A stretch of DNA of 41,506 nucleotides from Lysobacteraceae bacterium (GCA_024508915.1 JANINR010000057.1:1-41506); one strand, 5' to 3'. Shown: positions 26,185 to 35,192, numbered from the stretch's first letter. The notes: generated from the sequence alone by a model not told the origin. Numbers and translations: made by a program.

Positions 26185-27179
26185 TGCGCCGCCCCCGTGG
26201 GTGCGGCTGCGGTGGTGGCGGCGTCGGCGCCGTCCAGGTCGAACGCGAGGACCATGCCGCGCGGATCGGGGGTGGCGATGACGCCGGACAGGCGGGGCTG
26301 CCCGTCGTATGCGGCGACGAAGTGGCGCGGGTCCGTGTCGGCGGACTGCACGGTCGCCTGCAGCTTCGCGCCGTCGCGGACCCACGACGCGAGTTTGGCG
26401 TCTTCCGGCAGCGGCGCCATCACCTCGGCCATCAACCTGTAGTCGCTGGTGCCCTGCTGGAGTTCGCGCAAGGCCAGCAGCGCCTCGCGCGCGGTGTCCG
26501 CGCGTTCGCGGGCGGCAAGCAACGGCGCCGCGCGGCTGCGCAGCGCGTCGAGGCGGGCGTCCAGCCGCGACTGCGCCATGCTCCATCGCGCATGCGCGGC
26601 GACCTGCCAGCCGAGCGCGCAGGCGACGAGCACCAGGACCGTCGTCCAGGCCCAGCGTTCGAGGATCGCCGGCGACGCCGGCAATCCGCGCGGCGCGTCG
26701 CCCCAGGGATCGCTCCAGCCGGCATCCAGCGGCTCCGGCACGCTGGCCGCGGTTTCCGGCCCGAGGCCGCAGGCGCGCGCGAAACGCTGCCATGCCTCCG
26801 GTGCCGGGGGCGCGCCCCACCACTGGCTGGCCTGCAGGCGCCCGTCGTGCCAGTACTGGCCCTCGACGCCGCGCGACTGGCGCAGCAGCCTGAGGCCGTC
26901 GCCGGCGGGGGCCGCGCGCAGCAAGGTTTCGGGGATCCACGATGCTTCGTCGGCGAGGATCGCCGGCTCTGCCCCGACCCAGGTCCAGGCATGCGCGATC
27001 GGGCCCGTCCAGGCCACGTGCACCAGTGCGCCGGGGCGCGGATCGAAGCGACGCGCGGCGATGCGCGCGGCGGCGGCGCGCTGGCGCGGCGGCAGGTTCG
27101 AGAAATCCATGCGCCGGTACTGGCAGTCCGCGCGCGGCACGACGAACTGCAGCCCGCCGAGCGGACCGCCCGCGCGCAC
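26181..27179 (-). CDS. xpsL: Type II secretion protein GspL/XpsL
   Basis: Inner-membrane platform protein of about 332 residues that recruits the ATPase XpsE. An actin-like cytoplasmic part (about 1-200) is followed by one transmembrane helix (AWTTVLVLVACALGW, near 205-222), then a periplasmic coiled coil and a ferredoxin-like domain containing RLMAEVMAPLPEDAKLASW. I prefer the GTG at 27179: it lies 10 bases after the xpsK stop and has GAGGG at good distance. An in-frame ATG at 27251 would add 24 residues, overlap xpsK by 62 bp and lacks a ribosome site. Confidence 0.83.
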   Translation of the reverse strand: MRAGGPLGGLQFVVPRADCQYRRMDFSNLPPRQRAAAARIAARRFDPRPGALVHVAWTGPIAHAWTWVGAEPAILADEASWIPETLLRAAPAGDGLRLLRQSRGVEGQYWHDGRLQASQWWGAPPAPEAWQRFARACGLGPETAASVPEPLDAGWSDPWGDAPRGLPASPAILERWAWTTVLVLVACALGWQVAAHARWSMAQSRLDARLDALRSRAAPLLAARERADTAREALLALRELQQGTSDYRLMAEVMAPLPEDAKLASWVRDGAKLQATVQSADTDPRHFVAAYDGQPRLSGVIATPDPRGMVLAFDLDGADAATTAAAPTGAAQ

Positions 27180-27189
27180 GGGCGCGCCC

Positions 27190-28260
27190 TCAGCGCCGAG
27201 AAGGCGGCGCGTCGGCGAAAAGATCGCTGCCAGTTTGCTGGACCGTTGCATCGTCGCTGGGGCGTGGCGCCGGCTGGGCGGCAAGGATGGACCACGGCGC
27301 TGCCGCGTCCGTGACCGGCGTGAATCGTACATGGATGCGCTGCGCCGCGCCGGAACGGCCCCACAACGTGATGCGCCAGCTTTCCGACGCCAGGAACCGG
27401 TAATCGACGGTGATGTCGCCGGCCAGGCGGACGCCGATCGCCTGCTCGATTTCCCGGCCCGAACGGAACGGCAGCAGCTTGCGGCGCTCGACCAGGAGGT
27501 CGCAGGCGGCGGGGCAGCCGGCGAGCCAATACGGCAGCAGGGACGCCGGCGCGGTATTGAGGTTGACCGGGCCGGACTCGAAGGTCGTCGTGTCGTCGAC
27601 CAGCCGGTCCAGCGTCGCCCGCGGCAACGCGTCCCAGCCGAGCACGCGCCCGGCCTCGGCCGGCAGCAGCAACTGCCTGCCGGGCGGCGGCGCGCGGCGC
27701 GCGCGCGCGTACTCGTCCTGCTCGGCGCCCGCGATCCGCGTCAGGTGGTCCGCGTCCACGTAGTCCAGCAGCGCGTCGCGCAATCCGGGGCGCTGGTCCG
27801 CCGGCACGCCGCCGAGCGCCAGCAGGCGATCGACGCCCACCGGCGACGGCGCCACGAGCGATGCAAGGCCTGCCTCGTCCTGGAGTGCGAAACGCGTGCC
27901 GCCGAAACCGGCGTAGGGTTGGCCGTCGAGCCGCAGTTCGCCGCCACGCGGGGTCTTGTCGAACGCGCCCATCTCGTCGAGCAGGCGGCGCGCGCGTTCG
28001 TCTTCGGCGAGCGGCGACACCGGCAGGCCGGCGCGCGTGAGCTCGCGCGTCGCCCCGAGGTACAGCAGCGTGTCGCGGGTGCTGTGCATCGCGGCGAGGT
28101 CCTCGGTCCGCGCGCGATCGTTGCCGGCGGCGCGGACCGCATCCAGCGCCCACAGCGTCGCCAGCCCGACGACCACCGCGATGGCCGCGAGGATCCAGAG
28201 CGTGAGCGCAAGCACGAAGCCGCGCTGGCGGGTTCGCGCGCGGCGGTCAGAGCCCGACAT
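27190..28260 (-). CDS. xpsK: Type II secretion minor pseudopilin GspK/XpsK
   Basis: Large minor pseudopilin of 356 residues at the tip of the pseudopilus. The prepilin site is RQRG-FVLALTLWIL (cleavage after Gly14). Position +5 is not Glu, which is normal for GspK and allows it to sit at the tip. Long length and the SGPVNLNTAPASLLPYWL segment with a helix-hairpin-helix-like fold also fit GspK. It overlaps xpsJ by 14 bp. Confidence 0.93.
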   Translation of the reverse strand: MSGSDRRARTRQRGFVLALTLWILAAIAVVVGLATLWALDAVRAAGNDRARTEDLAAMHSTRDTLLYLGATRELTRAGLPVSPLAEDERARRLLDEMGAFDKTPRGGELRLDGQPYAGFGGTRFALQDEAGLASLVAPSPVGVDRLLALGGVPADQRPGLRDALLDYVDADHLTRIAGAEQDEYARARRAPPPGRQLLLPAEAGRVLGWDALPRATLDRLVDDTTTFESGPVNLNTAPASLLPYWLAGCPAACDLLVERRKLLPFRSGREIEQAIGVRLAGDITVDYRFLASESWRITLWGRSGAAQRIHVRFTPVTDAAAPWSILAAQPAPRPSDDATVQQTGSDLFADAPPSRR

Positions 28261-28858
28261 CCAGCTCCTCCAGCCGCAGGTAGCGATGCTCGCGGCCGTC
28301 CACGGCGATCGGCACCAGCCACAGCAATGGGCCCGTCGACGTGGTCGCGGCCAGCCGCACCATGCGCGGCAACGGCGGACGCCCTTCTTCCTGGCGCCAG
28401 CCGTTGCGCCAGCGGCCGTCGGCGTCGAGGTAGGAGAACGCAGCGTCGCGCAGGCCGCCGACGACCCTCACCGGCGCCTTGTCGGCGCCGGCGTAAATCA
28501 GCGCCTGCGTGCTGCCCTCCGCCTGCAGCGACCAGCCGATCCGCTCCGGCCCCGCGCCCCGCAGCGGGGCCGCGGTGACGAGCGCCAGCGTCGCCGCATC
28601 GCCCCGGATCGGGCCGAGCGCGTCGGGAAGGTCGGGGATCGCGGACGACACCGTGTCGCGGAACCACTGCTCCTGCAGCGTCGACATGCGCGTCTCGCGC
28701 TCGAACCGCAGCAGCCGCGTGCGCAGGCCCAGCGCCTGCTGCAGCGCCTGCATCAGTACGACGACGATCAGCGACACGACCACGAGGGTCACGATCGTCT
28801 CGAGCAGGGTGAAGCCGGCCTGCGCGCGGCGGTGGCGGTGGCGGGACGGGGCGCTCAC
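28247..28858 (-). CDS. xpsJ: Type II secretion minor pseudopilin GspJ/XpsJ
   Basis: A 203-residue pseudopilin with the class III cleavage site QAG-FTLLETIV (after Gly15, Glu at +5) and a hydrophobic helix. It forms the tip complex with XpsI and XpsK. The GTG at 28858 overlaps the xpsI stop (GTGA). The usual GspJ segment FSYLDADGRWRNGWR is visible in the second half. Confidence 0.92.
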   Translation of the reverse strand: MSAPSRHRHRRAQAGFTLLETIVTLVVVSLIVVVLMQALQQALGLRTRLLRFERETRMSTLQEQWFRDTVSSAIPDLPDALGPIRGDAATLALVTAAPLRGAGPERIGWSLQAEGSTQALIYAGADKAPVRVVGGLRDAAFSYLDADGRWRNGWRQEEGRPPLPRMVRLAATTSTGPLLWLVPIAVDGREHRYLRLEELDVGL

Positions 28859-29280
28859 AACCGGGACGGCTCGCGCACCTGCCGGTAACCGGCGCGGCGC
28901 AGTTCGAATTCGCGTTGCCGCGCGCCGTCGCGCCAGAGCTCCAGGCGCATGCGGTACAGCCCGACCTCGTACAGGCCCGGCGCAAGGTAGCCGGTGGCGC
29001 CCGCGCGCGGCGTCTCCACCGGCTCCGCCGTCCAGCGCAGTTCCCAGTCGCCGAGCGCCTGTTCGCCGCGCGGCGAGGTCATCGGGTTCACGGTCTCCAT
29101 CCACGCCAGCGCGTTGCGCAGGGCCGCATCGGCCTCGCGCGCCTGCTGCGCGCGGCGCACCATCTGCAGCGACTGCGACATCGCGGCGAACAGCGCCATG
29201 CCGGCCGCGGCCAGGATCGCGAGCGCGACGATGGCCTCGAGCAGCGTGAACCCGCGCGCGCGCCGGCGATCAGGGGGCAT
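28855..29280 (-). CDS. xpsI: Type II secretion minor pseudopilin GspI/XpsI
   Basis: A 141-residue pseudopilin with cleavage site RARG-FTLLEAIVALAIL (after Gly10, Glu at +5). The ATG at 29280 is taken because a later start would lose the basic leader and an earlier one would add 15 residues inside xpsH. It overlaps xpsH by 11 bp and xpsJ by 4 bp. Role: nucleates the pseudopilus tip with J and K. Confidence 0.91.
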   Translation of the reverse strand: MPPDRRRARGFTLLEAIVALAILAAAGMALFAAMSQSLQMVRRAQQAREADAALRNALAWMETVNPMTSPRGEQALGDWELRWTAEPVETPRAGATGYLAPGLYEVGLYRMRLELWRDGARQREFELRRAGYRQVREPSRL

Positions 29281-29689
29281 CGGCGATGCTGCAGTCGGGC
29301 ATGGCGAGGGTCCAGGTTTCGGCACTGCCCCCGCCGGCCACGCGCACTTTCGCCGCGTGGCACAACCCGCTCGCCTCGACCTGCAGCGGGCCCAGCGGAG
29401 TCGCGGTCCAGCCCTGCGGCAGCGCGAGCATCCCGGTGAGCGCCTGCGCGTCGTCGGCGGCGATGTCGATGCCGGTGCCGCGTTCGCGCGCCAGCAGCGG
29501 CAGGCGCTCGAGCTGGCGCACGGCTTCCGCGCGTTCCCCGCTGCGCGCGACCGCGTCGTAGGTGCGCTGCAGGCGCGGCGCGACCATCGCCGCGACCATG
29601 GAGACCAGGGCCAGCACGATCAGCAGTTCCAGCAGGGTGAATCCCCCTGCCGGCGCGGCGGCGTCACTGCGGGGGCAGGAACCCGACAT
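29270..29689 (-). CDS. xpsH: Type II secretion minor pseudopilin GspH/XpsH
   Basis: A 139-residue pseudopilin. The leader runs to PAGG, with cleavage before FTLLELLIVLALVSM (after Gly16, Glu at +5). Two later cysteines (near 109 and 132) could form a disulfide. H links the tip complex to the XpsG fibre. The ATG at 29689 overlaps the xpsG stop region by 26 bp. Confidence 0.91.
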   Translation of the reverse strand: MSGSCPRSDAAAPAGGFTLLELLIVLALVSMVAAMVAPRLQRTYDAVARSGERAEAVRQLERLPLLARERGTGIDIAADDAQALTGMLALPQGWTATPLGPLQVEASGLCHAAKVRVAGGGSAETWTLAMPDCSIADAP

Positions 29690-30119
29690 CGGCGTCGTTG
29701 CCCTCGCCGCCGGGCTTGCCGTCGGCGCCGAGCGAATACAGCGCGAACGGCATGCCGTCCCGGCCCGGCGTCGAATAGACGTACGGGTGGCCCCACGGAT
29801 CGTCCGGCACCGCCTCGTCGAGGTACGGGCCGCGCCAGCGCGCCTTCGCGCGTTCGTCCGCCGGCGGCTTCGACAGCACCGCCAGGCCTTCGTCCGCCGT
29901 CGGCAGGCGGCCCACTTCCAGCTGGAAGGTCTCGACGGCGCCGCGGAGCATGCGCGACTGGGTATCGGCGATCTGCACCTTGGAGGTGTCGACGCGGCTG
30001 AACAGGCGCGGGCCGACGAGGCTCGCGATCAGGCCGATGATGACCAGCACCACCAGCATCTCGAGCAGGGTGAAGCCGGCGGCATGGCGGCGGGCGGTGG
30101 TGGCGGTATGGCGGGGCAT
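29664..30119 (-). CDS. xpsG: Type II secretion major pseudopilin GspG/XpsG
   Basis: Major pseudopilin of 151 residues. Cleavage is expected after Gly15 in HAAG-FTLLEMLVVLVIIGL, with Glu20 at +5. The globular part has the GspG hallmarks: RWRGPYL, DPWGHPYVY and a C-terminal acidic GEGNDADVGF that corresponds to the calcium-binding loop. The ATG at 30119 has GGAG nine bases upstream. It follows xpsF with a 17-bp gap, the largest inside the operon, consistent with stronger independent translation of the most abundant subunit. Confidence 0.95.
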   Translation of the reverse strand: MPRHTATTARRHAAGFTLLEMLVVLVIIGLIASLVGPRLFSRVDTSKVQIADTQSRMLRGAVETFQLEVGRLPTADEGLAVLSKPPADERAKARWRGPYLDEAVPDDPWGHPYVYSTPGRDGMPFALYSLGADGKPGGEGNDADVGFLPPQ

Positions 30120-30136
30120 GGGGACTCCGTGGTGCG

Positions 30137-31336
30137 TCAGAGCGGCACGTCGTTGACGCTGGTGATCGCCAGGATGATCGCGGTGACGATGGTGCCGACG
30201 ACCACGCCGATCACAATGATCGCCAGCGGTTCGATCAATTGCAACGCGCGCTTCATGCGGTCGCGGCCGGTGGTTTCGTACAGCCGCGCGAGCGCGGCCA
30301 GCAGCTTCGGCAGCTCGCCGCTCGCCTCGCCCACCGCGACCAGGTCGTAGCCGGTGGGATTCAGCGCGCGATGCTCGCGCAGCGCCGCGGACAGGGTCGC
30401 CCCGCCCTTCACCGTGCGCGCCACCTGCGACAGCCGGTTGCGCAGGAACGCGACCCGCACCGAGCCGGCGGCCAGCCCGAGCGCGCGGATCAGTTCGACC
30501 TTGCCGTTCAGCAAGGCCGCGAGCGTGCTGGACCAGCGCCCGACCTCGGCCTCCACCAGCCATTCGCCGAGCACCGGCAGCGCGGCGATGCGCTCGGCCG
30601 CGCGGTCGCGCAGGCCCGGCCGGCGCCACAGCCAGCGCGCCAGCGCGGCGAGCGCGAGCAGCGCCAGCCCGACCAGCCACGCGTGCGAACTCAGCCAGAC
30701 GCCGATGCCGATCGTGTAGCGCGACAGCGCCGGCATGCGGTCGCCGTGCTGCGTGAGCAGCCCGCCGAAGCGCGGCACGACCCACAGGAAGATGATCGCC
30801 ACCGCCGCGACGCCCGAGCACACCAGCACCGCCGGGTACACCAGCGCCGCCTTCATTTCCGCGGCGACGCGCTGGTCGTAGTCGAACTGCTCGACGCCCG
30901 AGCGCAGGGCTTCGGGCAGGCGTCCGGTGGCCTCGCCCGCCTGCACCAGCTGGTGGAAGTACTCCGGCATCGGCAGCGCGGAAGCGCGGAACGCGGCGCT
31001 GAAGGATTCGCCGCGCCGCACCGCGCGCTCCATCACCGCGAACGCTTCGGTCAGCTTCGGGTGGTGGCTCGACTTGGCCAGCGACGAGAGCGCCGTCACC
31101 AGCGTGACGCCGGACTCGAGCAGCGTCGCGAACTCCTGCAGCACGAGCAGCAGTTCGCGGTTCGACGCGCGCCCGCGCTGCCGCAGCGATGCCGCGCCGG
31201 CGCGCTGCTCGCGCAGCGCATACACCGTGAAGCCCTGCGCGGCGAGCTGGCGCGCGGCGTCGCGTTCGGCGGCGGCCTCGATGCTGCCGGACGTCTGGTT
31301 GCCGGCCGCGTCCAGCGCCTCGTAGCGGAAGCGCAT
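30137..31336 (-). CDS. xpsF: Type II secretion inner-membrane platform protein GspF/XpsF
   Basis: Polytopic platform protein of 399 residues with three transmembrane segments (near 165-190, 215-240 and 370-395) and two homologous cytoplasmic GspF domains. The repeats include FATLLESGVTLVTAL and AALLNGKVELIRALGL, followed by QAGEATGRLPEAL and AVGEASGELPKLL. It transmits XpsE-driven motion to the pseudopilus. Starts four bases after the xpsE stop codon. Confidence 0.95.
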   Translation of the reverse strand: MRFRYEALDAAGNQTSGSIEAAAERDAARQLAAQGFTVYALREQRAGAASLRQRGRASNRELLLVLQEFATLLESGVTLVTALSSLAKSSHHPKLTEAFAVMERAVRRGESFSAAFRASALPMPEYFHQLVQAGEATGRLPEALRSGVEQFDYDQRVAAEMKAALVYPAVLVCSGVAAVAIIFLWVVPRFGGLLTQHGDRMPALSRYTIGIGVWLSSHAWLVGLALLALAALARWLWRRPGLRDRAAERIAALPVLGEWLVEAEVGRWSSTLAALLNGKVELIRALGLAAGSVRVAFLRNRLSQVARTVKGGATLSAALREHRALNPTGYDLVAVGEASGELPKLLAALARLYETTGRDRMKRALQLIEPLAIIVIGVVVGTIVTAIILAITSVNDVPL

Positions 31337-31339
31337 GGA

Positions 31340-33055
31340 TCAGTCGTCCGCGGCGAGGCCGCCGGTGACGCGCACGACCTCCTCCACCGTGGTGAGGCCG
31401 GCGCGCGCCTTCAGCAGGCCGTCCTCGCGCAGCGTGCGCCCGCCCTGGGCGGTGGCGAGGGCGCGCATGCGCTCCGCGGTCGCGCGGGCGAGGATCAGTT
31501 CCTGCAGTTCCGGGGTCACGTCCACCAGTTCGTAGATGCCCAGGCGCCCGCGATAGCCGGTGCCCTGGCAATGCGCGCAGCCGGCGGCCTGGCGCCAGTG
31601 CGCCTCGCCCTGCGCGAACCCGTCGACCAGGCGCGACACCGCCGGCAGCACGTCGGCGGGCACGCTGCACTGCGGGCACAGCCGGCGCACGAGCCGCTGC
31701 GCCTGCACCGCGCGCACGCTCGTCGCGACGAGGAACGGCTCGACGCCCATGTCGACGAGCCGCGTGAACGCGCTGACCGCGTCGTTGGTGTGCAGGGTCG
31801 ACAGCACGAGGTGGCCGGTGAGCGCGGACTGCACCGCGATTTCCGCGGTCTCCAGGTCGCGGATCTCGCCGATCATGATGACGTCGGGATCCTGGCGCAG
31901 GATCGCGCGCAGCGCGCGGGCGAAGGTGTAGCCGATGTCGGCGACGGCCTGGATCTGGGTGACGCCCGGCACCTGGTATTCGACCGGATCCTCGACGGTG
32001 ATGATCTTGCGGTCGCGGCCGTTCATCTCCTCGAGCGCGCCGTACAGGGTCGTGGACTTGCCCGAGCCGGTCGGGCCGGTCACCAGCACGATGCCGTGCG
32101 GTTCGCGCGCCCAGTGCCGGAACATCGCGAGGTCGCGCGGCGCGAAGCCCAGCTTCTCCAGGCTGAGTTCCTGGCGCTCCTTCGGGAGCAGGCGCAGGAC
32201 CAGCGATTCGCCGTGGACGGCAGGAACGGACGAGGCGCGGATGTCGACGTCCTGGCCGCTGACGCGCGCGCTCAGGCGGCCGTCCTGCGGCAGGCGGCGC
32301 TCGGCGATGTCCATGCCCGAGATCAGCTTCACGCGCGAGGCCACCGCCGGGTAGCGGCTCGCCGGCAGCGTCATGCGCGTGTGCAGGATGCCGTCGATGC
32401 GCATGCGCACGTGGAACAGCTGTTCTTCCGGCTCGATGTGGATGTCCGACGCGCGCGAGTCCATCGCCTGGGCGAGGATGTTGTTCACGAGCTCGATGAC
32501 CGGCGCCTCCTCCGCAAGCTCGCGCAGGTGGCCCACGTCGTCGCCGAGATCGTCGTCGCCGCCTCGCCCGGCGCGGGCCGCGGTATCGAGCAGGCGGTCG
32601 AGGTCCTGGCCCCGCGCGATGCGCCACGCCCACAGCCCCGGCGGGAGCGCGCGGTCGAGCATCTCGTTCGCCAGCGGGTCGAGCGGATCCCGGCTCGCGG
32701 CCAGGTAGCCTTCGCCCGACGCCCACGCGATCACGCCGTTGTCGATCCACCAGTCCACCGGCAGGCCGCTGGCCTCGACCGCGGCGCGCACCTGGTCCGC
32801 GTCGGCGGGCCATTCGCCGGCCTCGAGCAGCGGGATGCCGAGCTGCTGCGACAGTACCGGCAGCAGGCTTTCCTCGGACAGCGCGCCCAGGCGCACCAGG
32901 ATGCTGCCCAGGCGGCCGCCGAACTGCTGCTGGAAGGCGAGCGCCTTGGCGATGTCGCCTTGCGACGCCAGCGCGCGCTCGACGAGGAGATCGCCGAGCC
33001 GGCGCGAAGCGGCGGGGGCCGGGGCCTGGGACGGCGCGGAAGCGGTGGGAGACAT
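31340..33055 (-). CDS. xpsE: Type II secretion ATPase GspE/XpsE
   Basis: Hexameric secretion ATPase of 571 residues. An N-terminal domain (1-180) binds XpsL. Walker A is GPTGSGKST (327-335), the Asp box and Walker B follow in IITVEDPVEY and PDVIMIGEIRD, and the His box is LHTND. The zinc-binding tetracysteine motif is complete (C460, C463, C493, C496). It powers pseudopilus assembly. It is the first gene of the 11-gene operon and starts 19 bases after the cystathionine beta-synthase stop with no clear Shine-Dalgarno of its own. Confidence 0.96.
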   Translation of the reverse strand: MSPTASAPSQAPAPAASRRLGDLLVERALASQGDIAKALAFQQQFGGRLGSILVRLGALSEESLLPVLSQQLGIPLLEAGEWPADADQVRAAVEASGLPVDWWIDNGVIAWASGEGYLAASRDPLDPLANEMLDRALPPGLWAWRIARGQDLDRLLDTAARAGRGGDDDLGDDVGHLRELAEEAPVIELVNNILAQAMDSRASDIHIEPEEQLFHVRMRIDGILHTRMTLPASRYPAVASRVKLISGMDIAERRLPQDGRLSARVSGQDVDIRASSVPAVHGESLVLRLLPKERQELSLEKLGFAPRDLAMFRHWAREPHGIVLVTGPTGSGKSTTLYGALEEMNGRDRKIITVEDPVEYQVPGVTQIQAVADIGYTFARALRAILRQDPDVIMIGEIRDLETAEIAVQSALTGHLVLSTLHTNDAVSAFTRLVDMGVEPFLVATSVRAVQAQRLVRRLCPQCSVPADVLPAVSRLVDGFAQGEAHWRQAAGCAHCQGTGYRGRLGIYELVDVTPELQELILARATAERMRALATAQGGRTLREDGLLKARAGLTTVEEVVRVTGGLAADD

Positions 33056-33074
33056 GGCGCCGGAGGATACCGGA

Positions 33075-34457
33075 CTACTGCACCCGTCGCCGCAGGTAGT
33101 TCAGCAGGTCGATGCGGGTGATCAGGCCGAGGAAGCGGGCGCCCGCGCCGCTGCCGTCGGTGACGATCGCGACGTGGCCGCGGTCGAACACCGGCAGCAA
33201 GGCCTCGATCGGCGACTTCACGTCGAGCCGGTCGAGCTTGCTGACCATCGCGGTGGACACCTTGTCGCGGAAGCGCGCTTCGTCGCCGTACACGTGCAGC
33301 AGCACGTCGGATTCGTCGACGATGCCGACCAGCGCGTCGCCGTCCAGCACCGGCAGCTGCGACACGTCGTACAGCTTCATGCGCTGGTACGCGGTGACGA
33401 GCAGGTCGTCGGGCCCGACCACGACGGTGTCGCGCTGCGAGAACGGGCGCAGGATCAGGTCGCGCAGGTCGCCGTGCGGCTCGCGCTCGAGGAAGCCGTT
33501 GTCCAGCATCCAGTAGTCGTTGTACATCTTCGACAGGTACTTGTTGCCCGTGTCGCAGACGAAGGTCAGCACGCGCTTCGGCTCGACCTGTTCGCGGCAG
33601 TAGCGGAGCGCGGCGGCCAGCAGCGTGCCGGTCGACGAACCGCCGAGGATGCCCTCCTTCTCCAGCAGCTCGCGCGCGGTCAGGAAGCTTTCCCTGTCGG
33701 AGATGGCGTAGGCCTTCTTCACCCGCGTGAAGTCGGAGATCGGCGGCAGGAAATCCTCGCCGATGCCCTCGACCATCCAGCTGGCGGACTTCTCCACGAC
33801 CTGGCCGCGGTTGATGTAGTCCTCGAGGATCGAGCCGACCGGGTCGGCGAGGATCAGCTCGGTCGCCGGCGACTGCGCGGCGAAGCAGCGCGACAGGCCG
33901 GTCATCGTGCCGGAGCTGCCGCAGCCGAACACGATCGCGTCGAGCCGGCCGTCCATCTGCCGCAGGATTTCCGGCCCGGTGCCGAATTCGTGCGCGGCCG
34001 GGTTGTCCGGGTTGCCGAACTGGTTGATGAAATAGGCACCCGGCGTTTCGCGCGCGATCCGCGCGGCCATGTCCTGGTAGTAGTCCGGATGGCCCTTGGC
34101 GACGTCGCTGCGCGTGAGCACGACTTCCGCGCCCATCGCCTTGAGGTTGAAGATCTTCTCCCGGCTCATCTTGTCCGGGACCACCAGCACCAGCTTGTAG
34201 CCCTTCTGCTGCGCGACCAGCGCCAGGCCGATGCCGGTGTTGCCCGCCGTGCCCTCGACGAGCGTGTCGCCGGGGCGGATGTCGCCGCGCTTCTCGGCGG
34301 CTTCGATCATGGACATGCCGATGCGGTCCTTGATCGAACCGCCGGGGTTCTGGCTTTCGAGCTTCAGGTAGAGGGTGCAGGGACCGGTGTCGAGGCGTTG
34401 CGCCTGCACGATCGGCGTGTCGCCGACCAGTTCCAGTACCGATTGATGGATCGCCAT
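33075..34457 (-). CDS. Cystathionine beta-synthase with C-terminal CBS domains
   Basis: A 460-residue PLP fold II enzyme. The PLP lysine is K43 in NPGGSIKDR and the substrate loop is EGTAGNTG (TAGN instead of the TSGN of cysteine synthases, as in bacterial cystathionine beta-synthases). GCGSSGTMTG is the phosphate loop. Residues about 335-460 are two CBS domains (MKLYDVSQLPVLDGD and LGLITRIDLLNYL), which usually bind adenosyl ligands. It would condense serine and homocysteine to cystathionine. The ATG at 34457 is preceded by GGGGG. Only 19 bp separate it from xpsE, so read-through into the secretion operon is likely. Confidence 0.93.
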   Translation of the reverse strand: MAIHQSVLELVGDTPIVQAQRLDTGPCTLYLKLESQNPGGSIKDRIGMSMIEAAEKRGDIRPGDTLVEGTAGNTGIGLALVAQQKGYKLVLVVPDKMSREKIFNLKAMGAEVVLTRSDVAKGHPDYYQDMAARIARETPGAYFINQFGNPDNPAAHEFGTGPEILRQMDGRLDAIVFGCGSSGTMTGLSRCFAAQSPATELILADPVGSILEDYINRGQVVEKSASWMVEGIGEDFLPPISDFTRVKKAYAISDRESFLTARELLEKEGILGGSSTGTLLAAALRYCREQVEPKRVLTFVCDTGNKYLSKMYNDYWMLDNGFLEREPHGDLRDLILRPFSQRDTVVVGPDDLLVTAYQRMKLYDVSQLPVLDGDALVGIVDESDVLLHVYGDEARFRDKVSTAMVSKLDRLDVKSPIEALLPVFDRGHVAIVTDGSGAGARFLGLITRIDLLNYLRRRVQ

Positions 34458-34554
34458 TCGAACCCCCGAGGAATGCCCCGAATTATGGGGCATGGGGACC
34501 CGATCTCCGAACGGGCGGTTCCGGCCGGGCGGCGTTCCCGGCCCTGGAACAACG

Positions 34555-34594
34555 ACGGGCGGCGGCGGCCGACGAGGAGGCCGCCGCCGCCCGT
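34555..34594 (-). terminator. Very stable 16-bp perfect hairpin downstream of the DUF465 gene
   Basis: Arms 34555-34570 and 34579-34594 are perfectly complementary (16 bp, almost all G-C) around an eight-base loop. It lies eight bases past the DUF465 stop and upstream of the cystathionine beta-synthase gene. On the minus strand only a weak CGTTGTT follows, so it is either an inefficient terminator or an mRNA-stabilising stem. Confidence 0.6.
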
Positions 34595-34602
34595 GTCGAG
34601 AC

Positions 34603-34815
34603 TCAGTGTCGCTGGTCGAAGAGACGGGTGAGCCGGTCCTTGGCGGCGAGCTTCTCGCGCTTCATCTGGGACAGGGTGACGTCGTCCACGGCGAGGACCC
34701 CGAGTTCCGCATCCAGCACCTGCTTGTCCAGCTGCTTGTGGCGCTGGTACAGCTGCTTGAACTCGGGGTTGTGCATCAGTGCTTCGACTTCCGCCTGGGG
34801 TTGCCCTTCGAACAT
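34603..34815 (-). CDS. YdcH/DUF465 family small protein
   Basis: A 70-residue, highly charged, helical protein. The end of the sequence, QMKREKLAAKDRLTRLF, is the DUF465 pattern, and the earlier HNPEFKQLYQRHKQLDKQV completes the two-helix hairpin. The ATG at 34815 has a strong GGAGG seven bases upstream, so larger frames that extend to 35106 are not needed. Function is unknown in the family. It is followed by the perfect hairpin. Confidence 0.88.
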   Translation of the reverse strand: MFEGQPQAEVEALMHNPEFKQLYQRHKQLDKQVLDAELGVLAVDDVTLSQMKREKLAAKDRLTRLFDQRH

Positions 34816-35192
34816 GGAATCCTCCTGCAGTGGGGTACCTTTGACAGCCGTTCGCAACGACGCGTCGCCCGGTGCATCGCCTGGAAACAGGAACGCCCCG
34901 ACCTTGCGGTGCGGGGCGTTCGTCGTTGCGGCCGCGGGGCCCGGAACCATCTTTCCTCCCTCGGGATCGCCCGCGGGCCCGTGGCTCGCGGCGGCGTGTT
35001 CCCTGACATCGGAGGCGTGGATCATGGGCTGGGCTCGATGGCCGGGCAGGCTAGCTTTTTTCCCACCCGGTGACCCGACCCTACTCCTGCCCCACGGGTC
35101 CGGCAAGCCCGTCGCCGCAAGCTACTGATTCGGCGTCGGATCCGCCGCGGCGACCGCGGCGGTTTGCGCAGGGCTTTACGCAACTACTTGAT
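34816..35192. other. Non-coding spacer between the DUF4398 lipoprotein and DUF465 genes
   Basis: 377 bp with no supportable gene. It holds a stem-loop at 34891-34921 and, by position, the promoter of the DUF465 gene. Open frames here lack ribosome sites and familiar motifs. Confidence 0.6.
34891..34921 (-). terminator. Hairpin, possible terminator of the DUF4398 lipoprotein gene
   Basis: A 10-bp stem GAACGCCCCG/CGGGGCGTTC, extended by ACC/GGT around a TTGC loop with one bulged G. On the minus strand it is followed by CCTGTTTCC, a weak T-tract. It lies about 270 bp after the lipoprotein stop. Confidence 0.45.

Noticed and set aside
30239-33121. 960-codon open frame on the plus strand opposite xpsE and xpsF
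   Set aside because: No domain or ribosome site, and composition is typical of antisense frames; it spans two firmly identified genes.
34776-35106. Extended or separate small frames upstream of the DUF465 gene
   Set aside because: The family-length protein with a strong GGAGG starts at 34815, and the upstream part shows no conserved pattern.
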